Assembly: GCF_900636545.1 (NCBI RefSeq)
Contig: NZ_LR134290.1
Span: forward strand, 1,240,001 to 1,304,000
Direction: 5' to 3'
Source: Pseudomonas mendocina
GTDB taxonomy: Bacteria > Pseudomonadota > Gammaproteobacteria > Pseudomonadales > Pseudomonadaceae
DNA: 64,000 nt
Shown here: piece by piece, positions 28,644-37,706 of the stretch
Numbering within the stretch: position 1 is the stretch's first letter
How the letters are laid out: each line of letters begins with the position of its first letter
Position numbers and translations under genes: made by a program
The notes under the pieces: model-generated
The model's input: the letters and a program-made list of their open reading frames with translations, nothing else
Told to the model about the DNA's origin: nothing
Databases searched by the model: none

Positions 28644-28980
28644 GAAAGCTCCTGGTGGTTAAGACGTGTCGTTATGGTTCTTGTGGCCTGCCATCTCTGG
28701 CGGAGGATCTTCGGGTCATCGTGGCGATGTCCAAAGAACGCTCATGGCGTTATTAAAGTTGTCTGCCTGGTCAGGCTGGTACAGCTAGAGCAAAAACGGC
28801 GCCAATTCTCGTGATTGATCATATTCCTTGCAAATCAATCGGATGCACGGATATCCCGCAGTTGATCCGGCGTCGCCATTGCACCGTTTTCTGACCGAGA
28901 GGACAGATACAGCCATAACTTGGTGCGCAACCGTCTGGCGGATGTCCGGGGACGGCTTCAGTTGTGAGTTTGATTATTTT

Positions 28981-28996
28981 TATTATGGTCGTAATA
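28981..28996. promoter_or_regulatory. Predicted TetR operator, SDR promoter site 1
   Basis: TATTATGGTCGTAATA: outer TATTA/TAATA arms are exact inverted repeats around TGGTCG. Very similar sequences are at 29006-29021 and 31193-31208, bracketing the TetR gene, which suggests a shared regulator. Confidence 0.7.
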
Positions 28997-29005
28997 TGAT
29001 ATTTA

Positions 29006-29021
29006 AATTATGGTTGTAATT
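29006..29021. promoter_or_regulatory. Predicted TetR operator, SDR promoter site 2
   Basis: AATTATGGTTGTAATT, arms AATTA/TAATT, 25 bases from site 1 and 51 bases upstream of the SDR start at 29072. The same core as sites 1 and 3. Confidence 0.68.
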
Positions 29022-29071
29022 TAATTGGTGGGAGGATGTCCTCTCACTCATCCCCCCCCTGGAGACTCACC

Positions 29072-29866
29072 ATGAATGCCCAAGCCACCCTCGGAACTGC
29101 TCTGATCACAGGCGCCTCGACCGGTATCGGTGCGACCTATGCCGATCGCCTGGCTCAGCGCGGTCACGACCTGCTGCTGGTGGCACGCGATGCCCAGCGT
29201 CTCAACGCCTTGGCCGAGCGCCTGGGGGCCGAGTACGGCGTTGCGGTCGAGGTAATGCCGGCCGATCTCACCAACAAGGCCGACGTGCTCAAGGTGGAGC
29301 GGCGCCTGCGTGAGGACTCCTCCATCACCCTGTTGGTCAACAATGCCGGCGTTGCCATGAACGGCACGCTGGCGGCGGCCGATCTGGAACAGGCCGAGGC
29401 GATGATCCAGCTCAACGTGGTGACGCTAACTCGCCTGGCCGCCGCAGCGGCAGCCAATTTTTCCGCTGCCGGGCGTGGCGGGATCATCAACCTTGGCTCG
29501 GTGGTGGCCCTTGCTCCCGAGATGTTCAACGCCGTCTACAGCGCGACCAAGGCCTATGTATTGAGTCTGACGCAGACGCTGGCTGGTGAGGTGCGCGAGC
29601 GTGGGGTGCAACTGCAGGCGGTGATGCCGGGCGTGACCCGCACCGAAATCTGGGAGCGCAGTGGCACCGATGCCTCGGCGCTGCCGCCATCGATGATCAT
29701 GGAAGTGGGGGAGATGGTCGATGCGGCGCTAGCCGGCTTCGATCAGAAGGAACTGGTGACCATCCCGTCGCTACCTGACGCCGCCGATTGGGACGCCTTC
29801 GTCAAGGCGCGAGCAGCGTTGGGGCCGAATCTGTCGCGCAATCAGGCGGCCGGACGCTACAAGTGA
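29072..29866 (+). CDS. SDR family oxidoreductase
   Basis: A 264-residue classical short-chain dehydrogenase: TGASTGIGATYADRL cofactor motif, NNAGVAM, catalytic Ser/Tyr/Lys region INLGSVVAL and VYSATKAYVLSL. The start ATG at 29072 has TGGAGA upstream; an earlier in-frame start at 29036 is less likely. Two ATTATGG-type operators lie upstream, predicting repression by the TetR encoded 120 bases downstream on the other strand. The substrate is unknown. Confidence 0.9.
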   Translation: MNAQATLGTALITGASTGIGATYADRLAQRGHDLLLVARDAQRLNALAERLGAEYGVAVEVMPADLTNKADVLKVERRLREDSSITLLVNNAGVAMNGTLAAADLEQAEAMIQLNVVTLTRLAAAAAANFSAAGRGGIINLGSVVALAPEMFNAVYSATKAYVLSLTQTLAGEVRERGVQLQAVMPGVTRTEIWERSGTDASALPPSMIMEVGEMVDAALAGFDQKELVTIPSLPDAADWDAFVKARAALGPNLSRNQAAGRYK

Positions 29867-29984
29867 TACCTGGGCGCTGCGCACACCGGGTCTGGCACCA
29901 CTCTCGGGGCTCTGCTACAGCGGAGCCCGCTCGCACCGCGTAGCACAGGTGCGCATGGCGCACCCTACGATAGCTTCGGGCCCG

Positions 29985-30551
29985 TCACTGCTTCTGTGCC
30001 TGCTCAATCAACAGGCGGCGGGTGGTTTTCAGCAGGCGGTCGGACAGTTCCGGGTCCTTGACGCTACGCGACAGCAGCAGTGCGCCAACCATGGCCGACA
30101 GCATCAGCACGCTTTCATCGTCGGCATCATCGCCGGACAGGTTGCTTTCGATCAGTGCCAGGCGGTTGCGCACCATCGCGTCGGTGGTCGTACTGGGTTC
30201 GCCACGCTGGCCCAGTTCCGCCGACATGGTCGGCAATGGGCAGCCAGCACCAGGATTGGCGCGGTGCGCGCTGGACAGGTAGCTGGCAATGAAGTGCGGC
30301 AGCGGCGCTTCGGCGTCCTTTGCCAGTGCCTCGGTGCTGCTGGACAGCTCCTGCACGGCATGTTGCAGGGCGGTTTCCACCAGATCGTCCTTGGATTTGA
30401 AATGGGCGTAGAAGCCGCCGTGGGTCAGGCCCAGCGCCTTCATCAGCGGTTGCAGGCCGGTGGCACCGACGCCGTCGCGGCGAAAGCGCAGGGCCGCCTC
30501 CTCGATGATGCGTTGATGAGTCTTGGCCTTGTGATCTTCCGAATAGCGCAT
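29985..30551 (-). CDS. TetR/AcrR-family regulator
   Basis: A 188-residue one-domain-plus-HTH repressor. HTH in residues 10-55 (QRIIEEAALRFRRDGVGATGLQPLMKALGLTHGGFYAHFKSKDDLV), then a helical ligand domain with the CPLPTMSAEL segment common in this subgroup. It lies between the SDR gene (+) and the thioesterase gene (-), 29 bases from the latter's 3' end. Its likely sites are the ATTATGG palindromes at both flanking promoters. The ligand is unknown. Confidence 0.9.
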   Translation of the reverse strand: MRYSEDHKAKTHQRIIEEAALRFRRDGVGATGLQPLMKALGLTHGGFYAHFKSKDDLVETALQHAVQELSSSTEALAKDAEAPLPHFIASYLSSAHRANPGAGCPLPTMSAELGQRGEPSTTTDAMVRNRLALIESNLSGDDADDESVLMLSAMVGALLLSRSVKDPELSDRLLKTTRRLLIEQAQKQ

Positions 30552-30580
30552 GGGCTTCCCCGTCTTTCAGATGCTGGCCG

Positions 30581-31150
30581 TCATCTTACACCCCCATCGC
30601 TGTTCTGGCGTGGGGCGTTCATATCGAGAATCAAGCAGGTGGTGGAGGCCACGGCGTAGAGGCGTTCGTCGACGTCGTACAAGCGCCCTTCGGCCAGGGC
30701 GGTGGAGCGACCGAGGTGAATGATGCGGCCCTCGGCACGTACCGGGCCGGCCTCGCTGCGCAGCGCGCGGATATAGCTCACCCGCAGGTCGGCGGTGGTG
30801 TAGCCCTGGCCAGGCTTGAGCAGGGTATGCACGGCGCAACCCATGCAGGAGTCGAGCAGGGTGGCGATGTAGCCGCCGTGCACACTGCCCAGCGGGTTGT
30901 AGTGGCGTTGGTCGGGCGAGCCCTGGAATACGAACAGGCTGCTGGCCCACTGCACCGGGGTGAAGTCGAGCACTGCGTTGATCGGCGGCGAGGGTAGGTC
31001 ACCGCGACCGATACCGTCGAAGAAATCCATCGGCGTCATGGCGGCCACCTCCGCCAGGCTGAGGGTGCCGGGGGCGGCAAGCTGGCTGCGCACCGCCTGT
31101 TCTTCGGCGATCCAGGTAGCGAGGCGGGCGTCTCGGGATAGGGCGGTCAT
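30581..31150 (-). CDS. PaaI-family hotdog thioesterase
   Basis: A 189-residue protein with a hotdog fold core: HYNPLGSVHGGYIATLLDSCMGCAVHTLL is the PaaI-type signature, with the Asp in LLDS as candidate catalytic residue. It probably hydrolyses an acyl-CoA. Divergent from the MFS gene across a 95-base region containing the TetR-type site, so the two should be coregulated. Confidence 0.87.
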   Translation of the reverse strand: MTALSRDARLATWIAEEQAVRSQLAAPGTLSLAEVAAMTPMDFFDGIGRGDLPSPPINAVLDFTPVQWASSLFVFQGSPDQRHYNPLGSVHGGYIATLLDSCMGCAVHTLLKPGQGYTTADLRVSYIRALRSEAGPVRAEGRIIHLGRSTALAEGRLYDVDERLYAVASTTCLILDMNAPRQNSDGGVR

Positions 31151-31166
31151 ACAGACTCCAGGTAAA

Positions 31167-31208
31167 TATGATGGACGACATTCAATGTTTCATATTATGG
31201 TCGAAATA
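31167..31208. promoter_or_regulatory. Predicted TetR operators between thioesterase and MFS genes
   Basis: Site 3, TATTATGGTCGAAATA (31193-31208), matches the SDR-promoter sites. A weaker candidate TATGATGGACGACATT (31167-31182, 11 of 16 matches to site 1) lies 26 bases away, the same spacing as between sites 1 and 2. Confidence 0.6.
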
Positions 31209-31245
31209 TAAATAGCCGCCAGTCGCTGTCGATCGGAGTTCCGCC

Positions 31246-32445
31246 ATGCAGCCTTCCCGTGTTCTGTTGATCATCCTGATGCTGCTCACTGCGCTGGGCG
31301 AAACCTCCACGCAGTTGCTGATCCCTGCGCTGGGCGAGCTGGAGCGAGGCCTGCATGCCAAGCCCGGCAGCAGTCTGCTGGCGCTGTCGTTGTTCGTCGG
31401 TGCCTTTGGCCTTGGCCAGTTGTGGCTCGGGCCGCTGTCGGATCGACTGGGGCGCCGGCCGGTGTTGCTCGTTGGCTTGAGCCTCTATCTGCTGGCGACC
31501 CTGGGCATGCTGCTGGCACCCAATATCGAGATGCTGATCGGCATGCGCGTGCTGCAAGGTCTGGGCGCCTGTGCGGCGCTGGTGCTGGCGCGGGCCATCG
31601 TCCGCGATGTGTGGCAGGAGCAGGCGGGGCCAGCCCTAGCGCTAACCGTGCTGGGCATGTTCACGGCTATCGTGCTGTCGCCGGTGGTCGGTGGTCTGCT
31701 GACCCAGTACGGCGGCTGGCGCGCACCGCTATTGGCGACCCTGCTGCTCGGCAGCCTGGCTCTGCTATCGGTGCTTGGCCGCTACCGCGAGACGCATCTG
31801 CAGCGTGATCCCTTGGCGGGCCGGCTCAAGGGGCTGCTGGCCAACTATCTGCAGGTCTGGCCCAGCTGCCGCGCGCTGGCGCTGACCATCGCCTGCACCT
31901 ATGGCGCGATGTTCGTCGTGGTGGCCGGCTCGTCGTCGGTGTACATCGGCCAGCTGGGGTTGAGCGCCGCGCAGTACGGGCTGACCTTTGCCCTGGTCGT
32001 TTCCGGCTTGCTCGGCGGTGCGCTGTTCACCCTACGTAACGTGCAACGCATGGGGCCGCAACGGGTAGTCGGCATCGGCGTGGCGCTGGTGCTGATCGGG
32101 TCGCTGCTGACCCTGGTGGTTTATCAGTTGTCCGGCCTGTCGCTGCTGGGGCTGTCGCTACCGCAGGTGTTGGTGACGCTGGGTGGCGGCATGCTGCTGC
32201 CCGCCGCCGTGGCCGGCGCGGTGATTCCCAATCCGCAGCGTGCCGGCTTGGCGGCAGGTTTGATGGGCTTCTCGCAGATGGCCGGCGCCACCCTGGCGGG
32301 GTTGCTGCTCGGCGCTCTGCAGGATGGCTCGGCTTGGCCTATGGTTGCCCTGAACACGCTGTTCGCCGTGCTGGCGTTTCTGTTCTTCCACCTTCTGCGT
32401 GTCCGCCCGGTCGTTACGGCTGCGGTGGTCGGCAAACTTCCCTGA
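31246..32445 (+). CDS. MFS transporter, Bcr/CflA drug-resistance type
   Basis: A 399-residue, 12-segment transporter. The opening LLTALGETSTQLLIPALGELERGL, loop motif GPLSDRLGRRPVLLVGL and GLGACAALVLARAIVRDVW are typical of Bcr/CflA antibiotic efflux pumps. Divergent from the thioesterase and sharing its TetR-type operator, so likely induced by the same compound. lpd begins 15 bases after it but is probably transcribed separately too. Confidence 0.88.
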   Translation: MQPSRVLLIILMLLTALGETSTQLLIPALGELERGLHAKPGSSLLALSLFVGAFGLGQLWLGPLSDRLGRRPVLLVGLSLYLLATLGMLLAPNIEMLIGMRVLQGLGACAALVLARAIVRDVWQEQAGPALALTVLGMFTAIVLSPVVGGLLTQYGGWRAPLLATLLLGSLALLSVLGRYRETHLQRDPLAGRLKGLLANYLQVWPSCRALALTIACTYGAMFVVVAGSSSVYIGQLGLSAAQYGLTFALVVSGLLGGALFTLRNVQRMGPQRVVGIGVALVLIGSLLTLVVYQLSGLSLLGLSLPQVLVTLGGGMLLPAAVAGAVIPNPQRAGLAAGLMGFSQMAGATLAGLLLGALQDGSAWPMVALNTLFAVLAFLFFHLLRVRPVVTAAVVGKLP

Positions 32446-32460
32446 TTCGAGGACAAAGCA

Positions 32461-33861
32461 ATGAGCAGCTATGACGTGGTCATCATCGGCGCCGGCCCCG
32501 GCGGTTACAACGCCGCCATTCGCGCCGGCCAACTGGGCCTGAAGGTGGCCTGCGTGGAAGGTCGCGAAACCCTTGGCGGCACCTGCCTGAACGTCGGTTG
32601 CATGCCGTCCAAGGCGCTGCTGCATGCCTCCGAACTCTACGAGGCGGCGGCCGGTGGTGAGCTCAGTGCACTGGGGGTAGAGGTTACGCCGACGCTCAAC
32701 CTGGCGCAGATGATGAAGCAGAAGGCCGACAGCGTCGAAGCCTTGACCAAGGGTGTGGAATTCCTGTTTCGCAAGAACAAGGTGGAATGGGTCAAGGGCT
32801 GGGGACGCATCGACGGCCCTGGTCGGGTGCAGGTCAAGCTGCACGAGGGCGGCGAGCGCCTGCTGGAAACGAAGAACATCGTCATCGCCACTGGCTCCGA
32901 GCCGACGCCGCTGCCGGGCGTGACCATCGATAATGCGCGTATCCTCGATTCCACCGGTGCGCTGTCGTTGCCGGAAGTGCCCAAGCACCTGGTGGTGATC
33001 GGCGCCGGGGTGATCGGCCTGGAGCTGGGCTCGGTATGGCGCCGCCTGGGTAGCCAGGTCACCGTGGTGGAATACCTCGACCGCATCTGTCCCGGCCTGG
33101 ATGGCGAGACCGCCAAGACCCTGCAACGCACCCTGGGCAAGCAGGGCATGAGCTTCAAGCTGGGTACCAAGGTCATGGGCGCGAAGGCGAGCAAGTCCGG
33201 CGTGACCCTGAGTCTGGAGCCTGCCGCTGGCGGTGCGAGTGAAACCCTGGAAGCCGACTACGTGCTGGTGGCCATCGGCCGGCGTCCCTACACCAAGGGG
33301 CTCGGTCTGGAGACTGTCGGCCTGAACACCGACAAGCGCGGCATGCTCGCCAACGAAAAACATCAGAGCGGCGTACCTGGCGTGTGGGTGATCGGTGACG
33401 TCACCTCCGGGCCGATGCTCGCGCACAAGGCCGAAGACGAGGCGGTGGCCTGCATCGAACGCATCGCCGGGCATAAGGCGGAGGTCAACTACGGGGTGAT
33501 CCCCGGGGTGATCTACACCCGCCCTGAGGTGGCCAGCGTCGGCAAGGGCGAGGAGGAGCTGAAGGCAGAGGGTCGCGCCTACAAGGTGGGCAAGTTTCCC
33601 TTCACCGCCAACAGCCGGGCGAAGATCAACCACGAGACCGAAGGTTTCGTGAAGATTCTCGCCGACGCCAATACCGACCAGATCCTCGGCGTACACATGA
33701 TCGGTCCGAGCGTGGGCGAGTTGATCGGTGAGTACTGCGTGGCCATGGAGTTCTCAGCCTCGGCCGAGGACATCGCGCTGACCTGTCATCCGCACCCGAC
33801 CCGTTCCGAGGCCGGGCGCCAGGCGGCGATGGGCGTGCATGGCTGGACGATGCAGGCGTAA
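32461..33861 (+). CDS. lpd3: Dihydrolipoyl dehydrogenase, Lpd3-like
   Basis: A 466-residue flavoprotein disulfide reductase. FAD motif [21 protein letters not shown], redox disulfide [16 protein letters not shown] motif [16 protein letters not shown], and C-terminal His-Glu pair [10 protein letters not shown]. It reoxidises lipoamide in 2-oxoacid dehydrogenases or the glycine cleavage system. The N terminus ([22 protein letters not shown]) resembles the stand-alone Lpd3 of P. aeruginosa more than LpdG. No E1/E2 genes adjoin, consistent with that. Confidence 0.93.
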   Translation: MSSYDVVIIGAGPGGYNAAIRAGQLGLKVACVEGRETLGGTCLNVGCMPSKALLHASELYEAAAGGELSALGVEVTPTLNLAQMMKQKADSVEALTKGVEFLFRKNKVEWVKGWGRIDGPGRVQVKLHEGGERLLETKNIVIATGSEPTPLPGVTIDNARILDSTGALSLPEVPKHLVVIGAGVIGLELGSVWRRLGSQVTVVEYLDRICPGLDGETAKTLQRTLGKQGMSFKLGTKVMGAKASKSGVTLSLEPAAGGASETLEADYVLVAIGRRPYTKGLGLETVGLNTDKRGMLANEKHQSGVPGVWVIGDVTSGPMLAHKAEDEAVACIERIAGHKAEVNYGVIPGVIYTRPEVASVGKGEEELKAEGRAYKVGKFPFTANSRAKINHETEGFVKILADANTDQILGVHMIGPSVGELIGEYCVAMEFSASAEDIALTCHPHPTRSEAGRQAAMGVHGWTMQA

Positions 33862-33935
33862 GGGAGAAGGGCTCGCGGCGTATCCCGCGCCGTGCGCAGT
33901 GGGAATTATCCTGATCGAGTCATTAGATCGGTGTG

Positions 33936-33964
33936 CGCGGCGCACCTGTGAGTGCCGCGTTTTT
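33936..33964 (+). terminator. Probable intrinsic terminator after lpd
   Basis: CGCGG (33936-33940) pairs with CCGCG (33955-33959), an inner CAC/GTG pair adds to the stem, and a T-run follows directly at 33960-33964. Confidence 0.7.
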
Positions 33965-34016
33965 CTCTGGCTGGGCGAACTCTCAGGGGGCGCCTCGACA
34001 ATCCTCTGGCTGCACC

Positions 34017-34970
34017 CTATTTCCCCAGGTTGTCGATGCTCAGGTAGAGCGATAACCACGGGTGCTCGGGTTGGGTGGTTTTGTTCTTTTCAATCAGGGA
34101 ATGGATGAGCCTGAGGGGGAGGGTGTCCGAGGCCAGCTCTTCAACCGCGACATTCTTCCACGTCCCTGAGCCATCTTTGCCAACCATGAAAGCCAGGATG
34201 GGTTTGTCCTGGTTATTCAGGTTCTGATATTCCGGTAGGGTTGGCTCCCGACTGGGGTCATTGCGCAGCATCGACGCTGCATAGGCTTCCAACTCGGCCG
34301 CTGGTGGCCAGTTTCGCCAGGCTTTTTCTCCCTCACTCATGGTGCCGATCAACTGTGCGTCGCGCAGAAAGGCGGTTACCTGGAACCATGGGGCGGAACC
34401 ATCTCGCCGTTGCAGCTCCTCGGCCAGATCATAGGTGGCATTGCGGTGCTGCATGTCGCGATTGGTCATTTCCAGAAAAGCCACTTGGCGTTCCGCTGCG
34501 GTAAATAGGCCGGAATCATCGAAGGAAATCTTTGAAAGCGTGACCCGGTCCAGTGCAGCGAACGGATTTTCCGCAGAGCGGCTGGGATGGAGTTTCTCTT
34601 CACCGTAGTGATTGCCGAGAAGATAGTTGGCCGCTTGTTGGGCCAGTATTTGCCGCTCCGGGCTCAGGTCCTGAGGGACTTCCTTGAGGAAGTCGGCATT
34701 CTTGCCGTGAGCCTTGATCTGCTGGTGATTGCTTTCCAGAAACTCATCGAAACCCACTGCCGCACTGGCCTTGCCCGCGGACTCGCTCTTGAGCAGCAAG
34801 GATATCTTCGAGGCTGCGGGAGAGAGGACTACCTTCACGCCAGCATCAGAACCCATGCTCTGTGGGGCGGGTGATGGCCTGGATTGATCGTCACGCTGAA
34901 TAACGGCGCCAGCCATACCAGCCTTGAAAGAACGGTGTGCCAGCAGACCTTCCACGCTGAAGTTTGTCAT
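34017..34970 (-). CDS. Hypothetical protein with Pseudomonas-type FDDSG(x)FTAAER motif
   Basis: A 317-residue protein I do not recognise. No signal peptide or membrane segment. It has a basic/Ser-rich N terminus, the short VKVVLSPAASKISLLL segment, and a central block KISFDDSGLFTAAERQVAFLEMTNRD, a pattern I associate with repeated hypothetical domains in Pseudomonas but cannot name. Two further mixed regions end in WLSLYLSIDNLGK. Base composition looks slightly less GC-rich than neighbours. I chose MTNFSVEGLL at 34970; a GTG at 34976 is an alternative. Isolated between lpd and the arc operon, no operon partners. Confidence 0.7.
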   Translation of the reverse strand: MTNFSVEGLLAHRSFKAGMAGAVIQRDDQSRPSPAPQSMGSDAGVKVVLSPAASKISLLLKSESAGKASAAVGFDEFLESNHQQIKAHGKNADFLKEVPQDLSPERQILAQQAANYLLGNHYGEEKLHPSRSAENPFAALDRVTLSKISFDDSGLFTAAERQVAFLEMTNRDMQHRNATYDLAEELQRRDGSAPWFQVTAFLRDAQLIGTMSEGEKAWRNWPPAAELEAYAASMLRNDPSREPTLPEYQNLNNQDKPILAFMVGKDGSGTWKNVAVEELASDTLPLRLIHSLIEKNKTTQPEHPWLSLYLSIDNLGK

Positions 34971-35150
34971 TTCCACATCCCTTGGTTCTTGCTGTCCTGC
35001 GCGCGCAGTTAGCTACTGAGCCATGTGATGTAGATCGGCAGTTCGGCGGAGGTCTTGAGGCGCTATCACTTATTGGGCCTATACAGACCGGGGTGTCCGT
35101 AAGCATGAGCAACGGCATCGGTGCGCGTGGCGCACCTTGCGGGTAGAAAC

Positions 35151-35173
35151 ATGGCCCGGATGCAATCGGGCCA
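35151..35173. repeat. REP-type palindrome
   Basis: TGGCCCGGATGCAATCGGGCC, a slightly degenerate member of the GTAGCCCGGATGCAATCC family, just downstream of the DUF5064 gene's stop. It may end the arc transcript. Confidence 0.7.
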
Positions 35174-35180
35174 TGTGACG

Positions 35181-35546
35181 TCAGAGTACGTGGTCGAGGT
35201 TCACCGGTTCGCCCGGTTGAACATTGAGCTTGTTGCGAATATCGGCGAACACCTTGTCGTACTCGTCATGGCCGCGCATCACCGGGCTGGCATTGGGGTT
35301 CAGGCCGTGGCGGGCGGCGATGCGGGTCGCCACGCTGGCGAAGTTGAAGGCAACGTCGCGGTGCAACTCGAACTCCTCCTCGAAACGCCGCCCGTCCACC
35401 TCGCCGACCAGGCGCATGTGCAACATCGGCCCGTGCTGCGGGTCTTTGCGAACGTCGTAGTAGAAGTCCACCGAGAAGGGTGGCAGCCGACGCATGTGCT
35501 CGGGACGGTCGTTATTGTCGCGGTGCAGGTGGCCCGGAGTGAACAT
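35181..35546 (-). CDS. DUF5064 protein, last gene of the arc operon
   Basis: A 121-residue protein of the DUF5064 family: MFTPGHLHRDN start, RRLPPFSVDFYYDVRKD and MRLVGEVDGRRFEEEF. Soluble and beta-rich with a His-containing N terminus. The function is unknown. It begins 12 bases after the arcC stop on the same strand, so it should be transcribed with the arginine deiminase genes; a role in arginine or anaerobic metabolism is inference from that. Confidence 0.85.
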   Translation of the reverse strand: MFTPGHLHRDNNDRPEHMRRLPPFSVDFYYDVRKDPQHGPMLHMRLVGEVDGRRFEEEFELHRDVAFNFASVATRIAARHGLNPNASPVMRGHDEYDKVFADIRNKLNVQPGEPVNLDHVL

Positions 35547-35558
35547 GACCGAGCCCTC

Positions 35559-36485
35559 TCAGCGGTAGACGATGCCGGTGCAGTCGAGGCTGATGCGCGT
35601 GCCCGAACGACCCTGGACGATGGCATCGATGTTCTCCAGCGAGCCGATCACCGCACTGCTGCCAGTGTTGCGCGCGAACTCGCAGGCGGCTTGCACCTTG
35701 GGCCCCATCGAGCCGGAGGCGAAGCCGAGTTTTTCGATTTCATCGGGGTGAGCGGCGGCGATGGCTTTCTGTCCGGGCTTGCCCCACTCGATATAGGCAG
35801 CGTCGACATCGGTGGCGATCACCAGCAGGTCGGCATTCAGCTGTTCGGCCAGCAGTGCCGAGCACAGGTCCTTGTCGATAACCGCTTCGACGCCGCGTAG
35901 CTGCTTGCCGTCATACATGGTAGGAATGCCACCACCACCGGCGCAGATCACCACGCTGCCTTTTTCCAGCAGCCATTTGATCGGGCGTATTTCAAAGATG
36001 CGCTGCGGTCTGGGGCTGGCCACGACGCGGCGAAACTTGTCGCCGTCCGGGGCGATGCTCCAGCCTTTTTCGGTGGCCAGGCGTTCGGCCTCTGCCTGGG
36101 TGTAGACCGGGCCGATGGGTTTGGTGGGTTTCTGGAACGCAGGATCGGCACTGTCCACTTCGACCTGGGTGAGGATGGTGGCGAAGGGCACCTCGAACGG
36201 CAGCAGGTTGCCCAGTTCCTGTTCGATCATGTAGCCGATCATGCCTTCGGTCTCGGCGCCTAGCACGTCCAGCGGGTAGGGGTTGGCTGCGTCATAGGCG
36301 TTGCCTTGCAGGGCCAGCAGGCCGACCTGTGGGCCGTTGCCGTGGGCGATCACCAGCTCGTTGCCGGGCGCCACCTTGGCGATCTGCTTGCAAGCAATAC
36401 GCACGTTTTCGCGTTGGTTTTCCGCGGTCATGGCTTCGCCGCGACGAAGCAGGGCGTTGCCGCCCAGGGCGATGACGAGTCGCAT
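35559..36485 (-). CDS. arcC: Carbamate kinase
   Basis: A 308-residue amino acid kinase fold enzyme converting carbamoyl phosphate and ADP to ATP, ammonia and CO2, the energy-yielding step of the arginine deiminase pathway. N-terminal [28 protein letters not shown], and [12 protein letters not shown] are the family signatures. Fourth in the arcDABC order; 147 bases separate it from arcB, filled by two hairpin repeats. Confidence 0.97.
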   Translation of the reverse strand: MRLVIALGGNALLRRGEAMTAENQRENVRIACKQIAKVAPGNELVIAHGNGPQVGLLALQGNAYDAANPYPLDVLGAETEGMIGYMIEQELGNLLPFEVPFATILTQVEVDSADPAFQKPTKPIGPVYTQAEAERLATEKGWSIAPDGDKFRRVVASPRPQRIFEIRPIKWLLEKGSVVICAGGGGIPTMYDGKQLRGVEAVIDKDLCSALLAEQLNADLLVIATDVDAAYIEWGKPGQKAIAAAHPDEIEKLGFASGSMGPKVQAACEFARNTGSSAVIGSLENIDAIVQGRSGTRISLDCTGIVYR

Positions 36486-36565
36486 GATGTTCTCCTTGTC
36501 GATCAGGTTGACTCCGGGGTTGTGGTCTGAGATTCGGCGTCGCCGGCCAGACCCTATCCCCCCGG

Positions 36566-36591
36566 CCCCTCTCCCATCAGTGGGAGAGGGG
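36566..36591. repeat. CCCTCTCCCA hairpin repeat, arcB-arcC gap
   Basis: CCCCTCTCCCA (36566-36576) and TGGGAGAGGGG (36581-36591) form an 11-bp perfect stem. The same hairpin with the same flank occurs at 62708-62731. Together with the adjacent REP copy it may limit transcription from arcB into arcC or protect the mRNA. Confidence 0.75.
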
Positions 36592-36604
36592 AGACAAGCT
36601 CATC

Positions 36605-36626
36605 CCCCGGATTGCATCCGGGCTAC
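36605..36626. repeat. REP-type palindrome, arcB-arcC gap
   Basis: CCCCGGATTGCATCCGGGCTAC, inverted orientation of the REP family of 1591-1641, directly downstream of arcB. Confidence 0.8.
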
Positions 36627-36632
36627 GTGAAC

Positions 36633-37643
36633 CTAGATATCAGCCAGGGTCGAGACCAGAATCGCCTTGATGGTGTGCATGCGGTTTTCCGCCTGCTCGA
36701 AGGCGATATTCCACGGCGACTCGAAGACGTCCTCGGTGACTTCGATGCCGTTCTTCAGGTTCGGATACTGTTCGGCGATCTGCTTGCCGACCTTGGTCTC
36801 GCTGTTATGGAAGGCCGGAAGGCAGTGCATGAACTTCACTCGCGGATTACCAGCGGCTTTCATGATCTCGACGTTGACCTGGTAGGGCAGTAGCTCCTTG
36901 ATGCGCTCACCCCAGGCTTCCACCGGCTCACCCATCGATACCCAGACGTCGGTATGGACGAAGTCGACGCCCTTGACCGCTTCCTTCGGGTCTTCGGTGA
37001 GGGTGATACGTGCGCCACTCTCCTCGGCGAATTTCTTGCACGCGGCGACATGGTCATCGTGTGGCCAGAGTGCCTTGGGCGCGGCGATGCGTACGTCCAT
37101 GCCGAGCTTGGCGCCGATCAGCAGCAGCGAATTACCCATGTTGTTGCGCGCGTCACCGAGGTAGGCGTAGGTGATGTCGTGTAGCGGCTTGTCGCTGTGT
37201 TCGCGCATGGTCAGTACGTCAGCGAGCATCTGCGTCGGGTGGTATTCGTCGGTCAGGCCGTTGAACACCGGTACGCCGGCGTAGGTAGCCAGTTCCTCGA
37301 CGATTTCCTGTTTGAAGCCACGGTACTCGATGGCGTCGTACATGCGCCCGAGCACGCGGGCGGTGTCCTTCATCGATTCCTTGTGGCCGATCTGCGACGA
37401 GTTGGGGTCGATGTAGGTGACGTTGGCGCCCTGGTCGTAGGCGGCGACCTCGAAGGCGCAGCGGGTGCGGGTCGAGGTCTTCTCGAAGATCAGCGCGATG
37501 TTCTTGCGCTTGAGGTGCTGCTGCTCGGTACCGGTGTACTTGGCGCGTTTGAGATCGCGCGACAGGTCGAGCAGGTAACGCAGCTCGCGCGGGCTGTGGT
37601 GCATCAGGCTGAGCAGGTTGCGGTTGTGCATGTTGAAAGCCAT
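36633..37643 (-). CDS. arcB: Ornithine carbamoyltransferase, catabolic
   Basis: A 336-residue carbamoyltransferase splitting citrulline to ornithine and carbamoyl phosphate in the arginine deiminase pathway. Carbamoyl-phosphate loop [13 protein letters not shown] and ornithine-binding [15 protein letters not shown] are intact. I start at MAFNMHNRN (37643), a typical catabolic OTC N terminus. The 63-base gap to arcA contains a CCCCGG/CCGGGG stem (about 37672-37697), probably an mRNA processing or stability element. Confidence 0.97.
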   Translation of the reverse strand: MAFNMHNRNLLSLMHHSPRELRYLLDLSRDLKRAKYTGTEQQHLKRKNIALIFEKTSTRTRCAFEVAAYDQGANVTYIDPNSSQIGHKESMKDTARVLGRMYDAIEYRGFKQEIVEELATYAGVPVFNGLTDEYHPTQMLADVLTMREHSDKPLHDITYAYLGDARNNMGNSLLLIGAKLGMDVRIAAPKALWPHDDHVAACKKFAEESGARITLTEDPKEAVKGVDFVHTDVWVSMGEPVEAWGERIKELLPYQVNVEIMKAAGNPRVKFMHCLPAFHNSETKVGKQIAEQYPNLKNGIEVTEDVFESPWNIAFEQAENRMHTIKAILVSTLADI

Positions 37644-37706
37644 GGTCTCTCTCCTTTTGGGGCGTCGAAACACCCCGGCGGCGGATGGCCACCGGGGCAG
37701 GCTGGA

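Larger units (their letters stand above)
28644..29071. other. Divergent intergenic region, Tsx-like / SDR genes (428 bp)
   Basis: The left part must carry the Tsx-like promoter. The right part, 28966-29030, is an unusually A/T-rich patch with two TetR-type operators. I see no gene or RNA in between. Confidence 0.6.

Noticed and set aside
32158..33696. 512-codon minus-strand frame opposite lpd
   Set aside because: Antisense to a clear dihydrolipoyl dehydrogenase; no family features.
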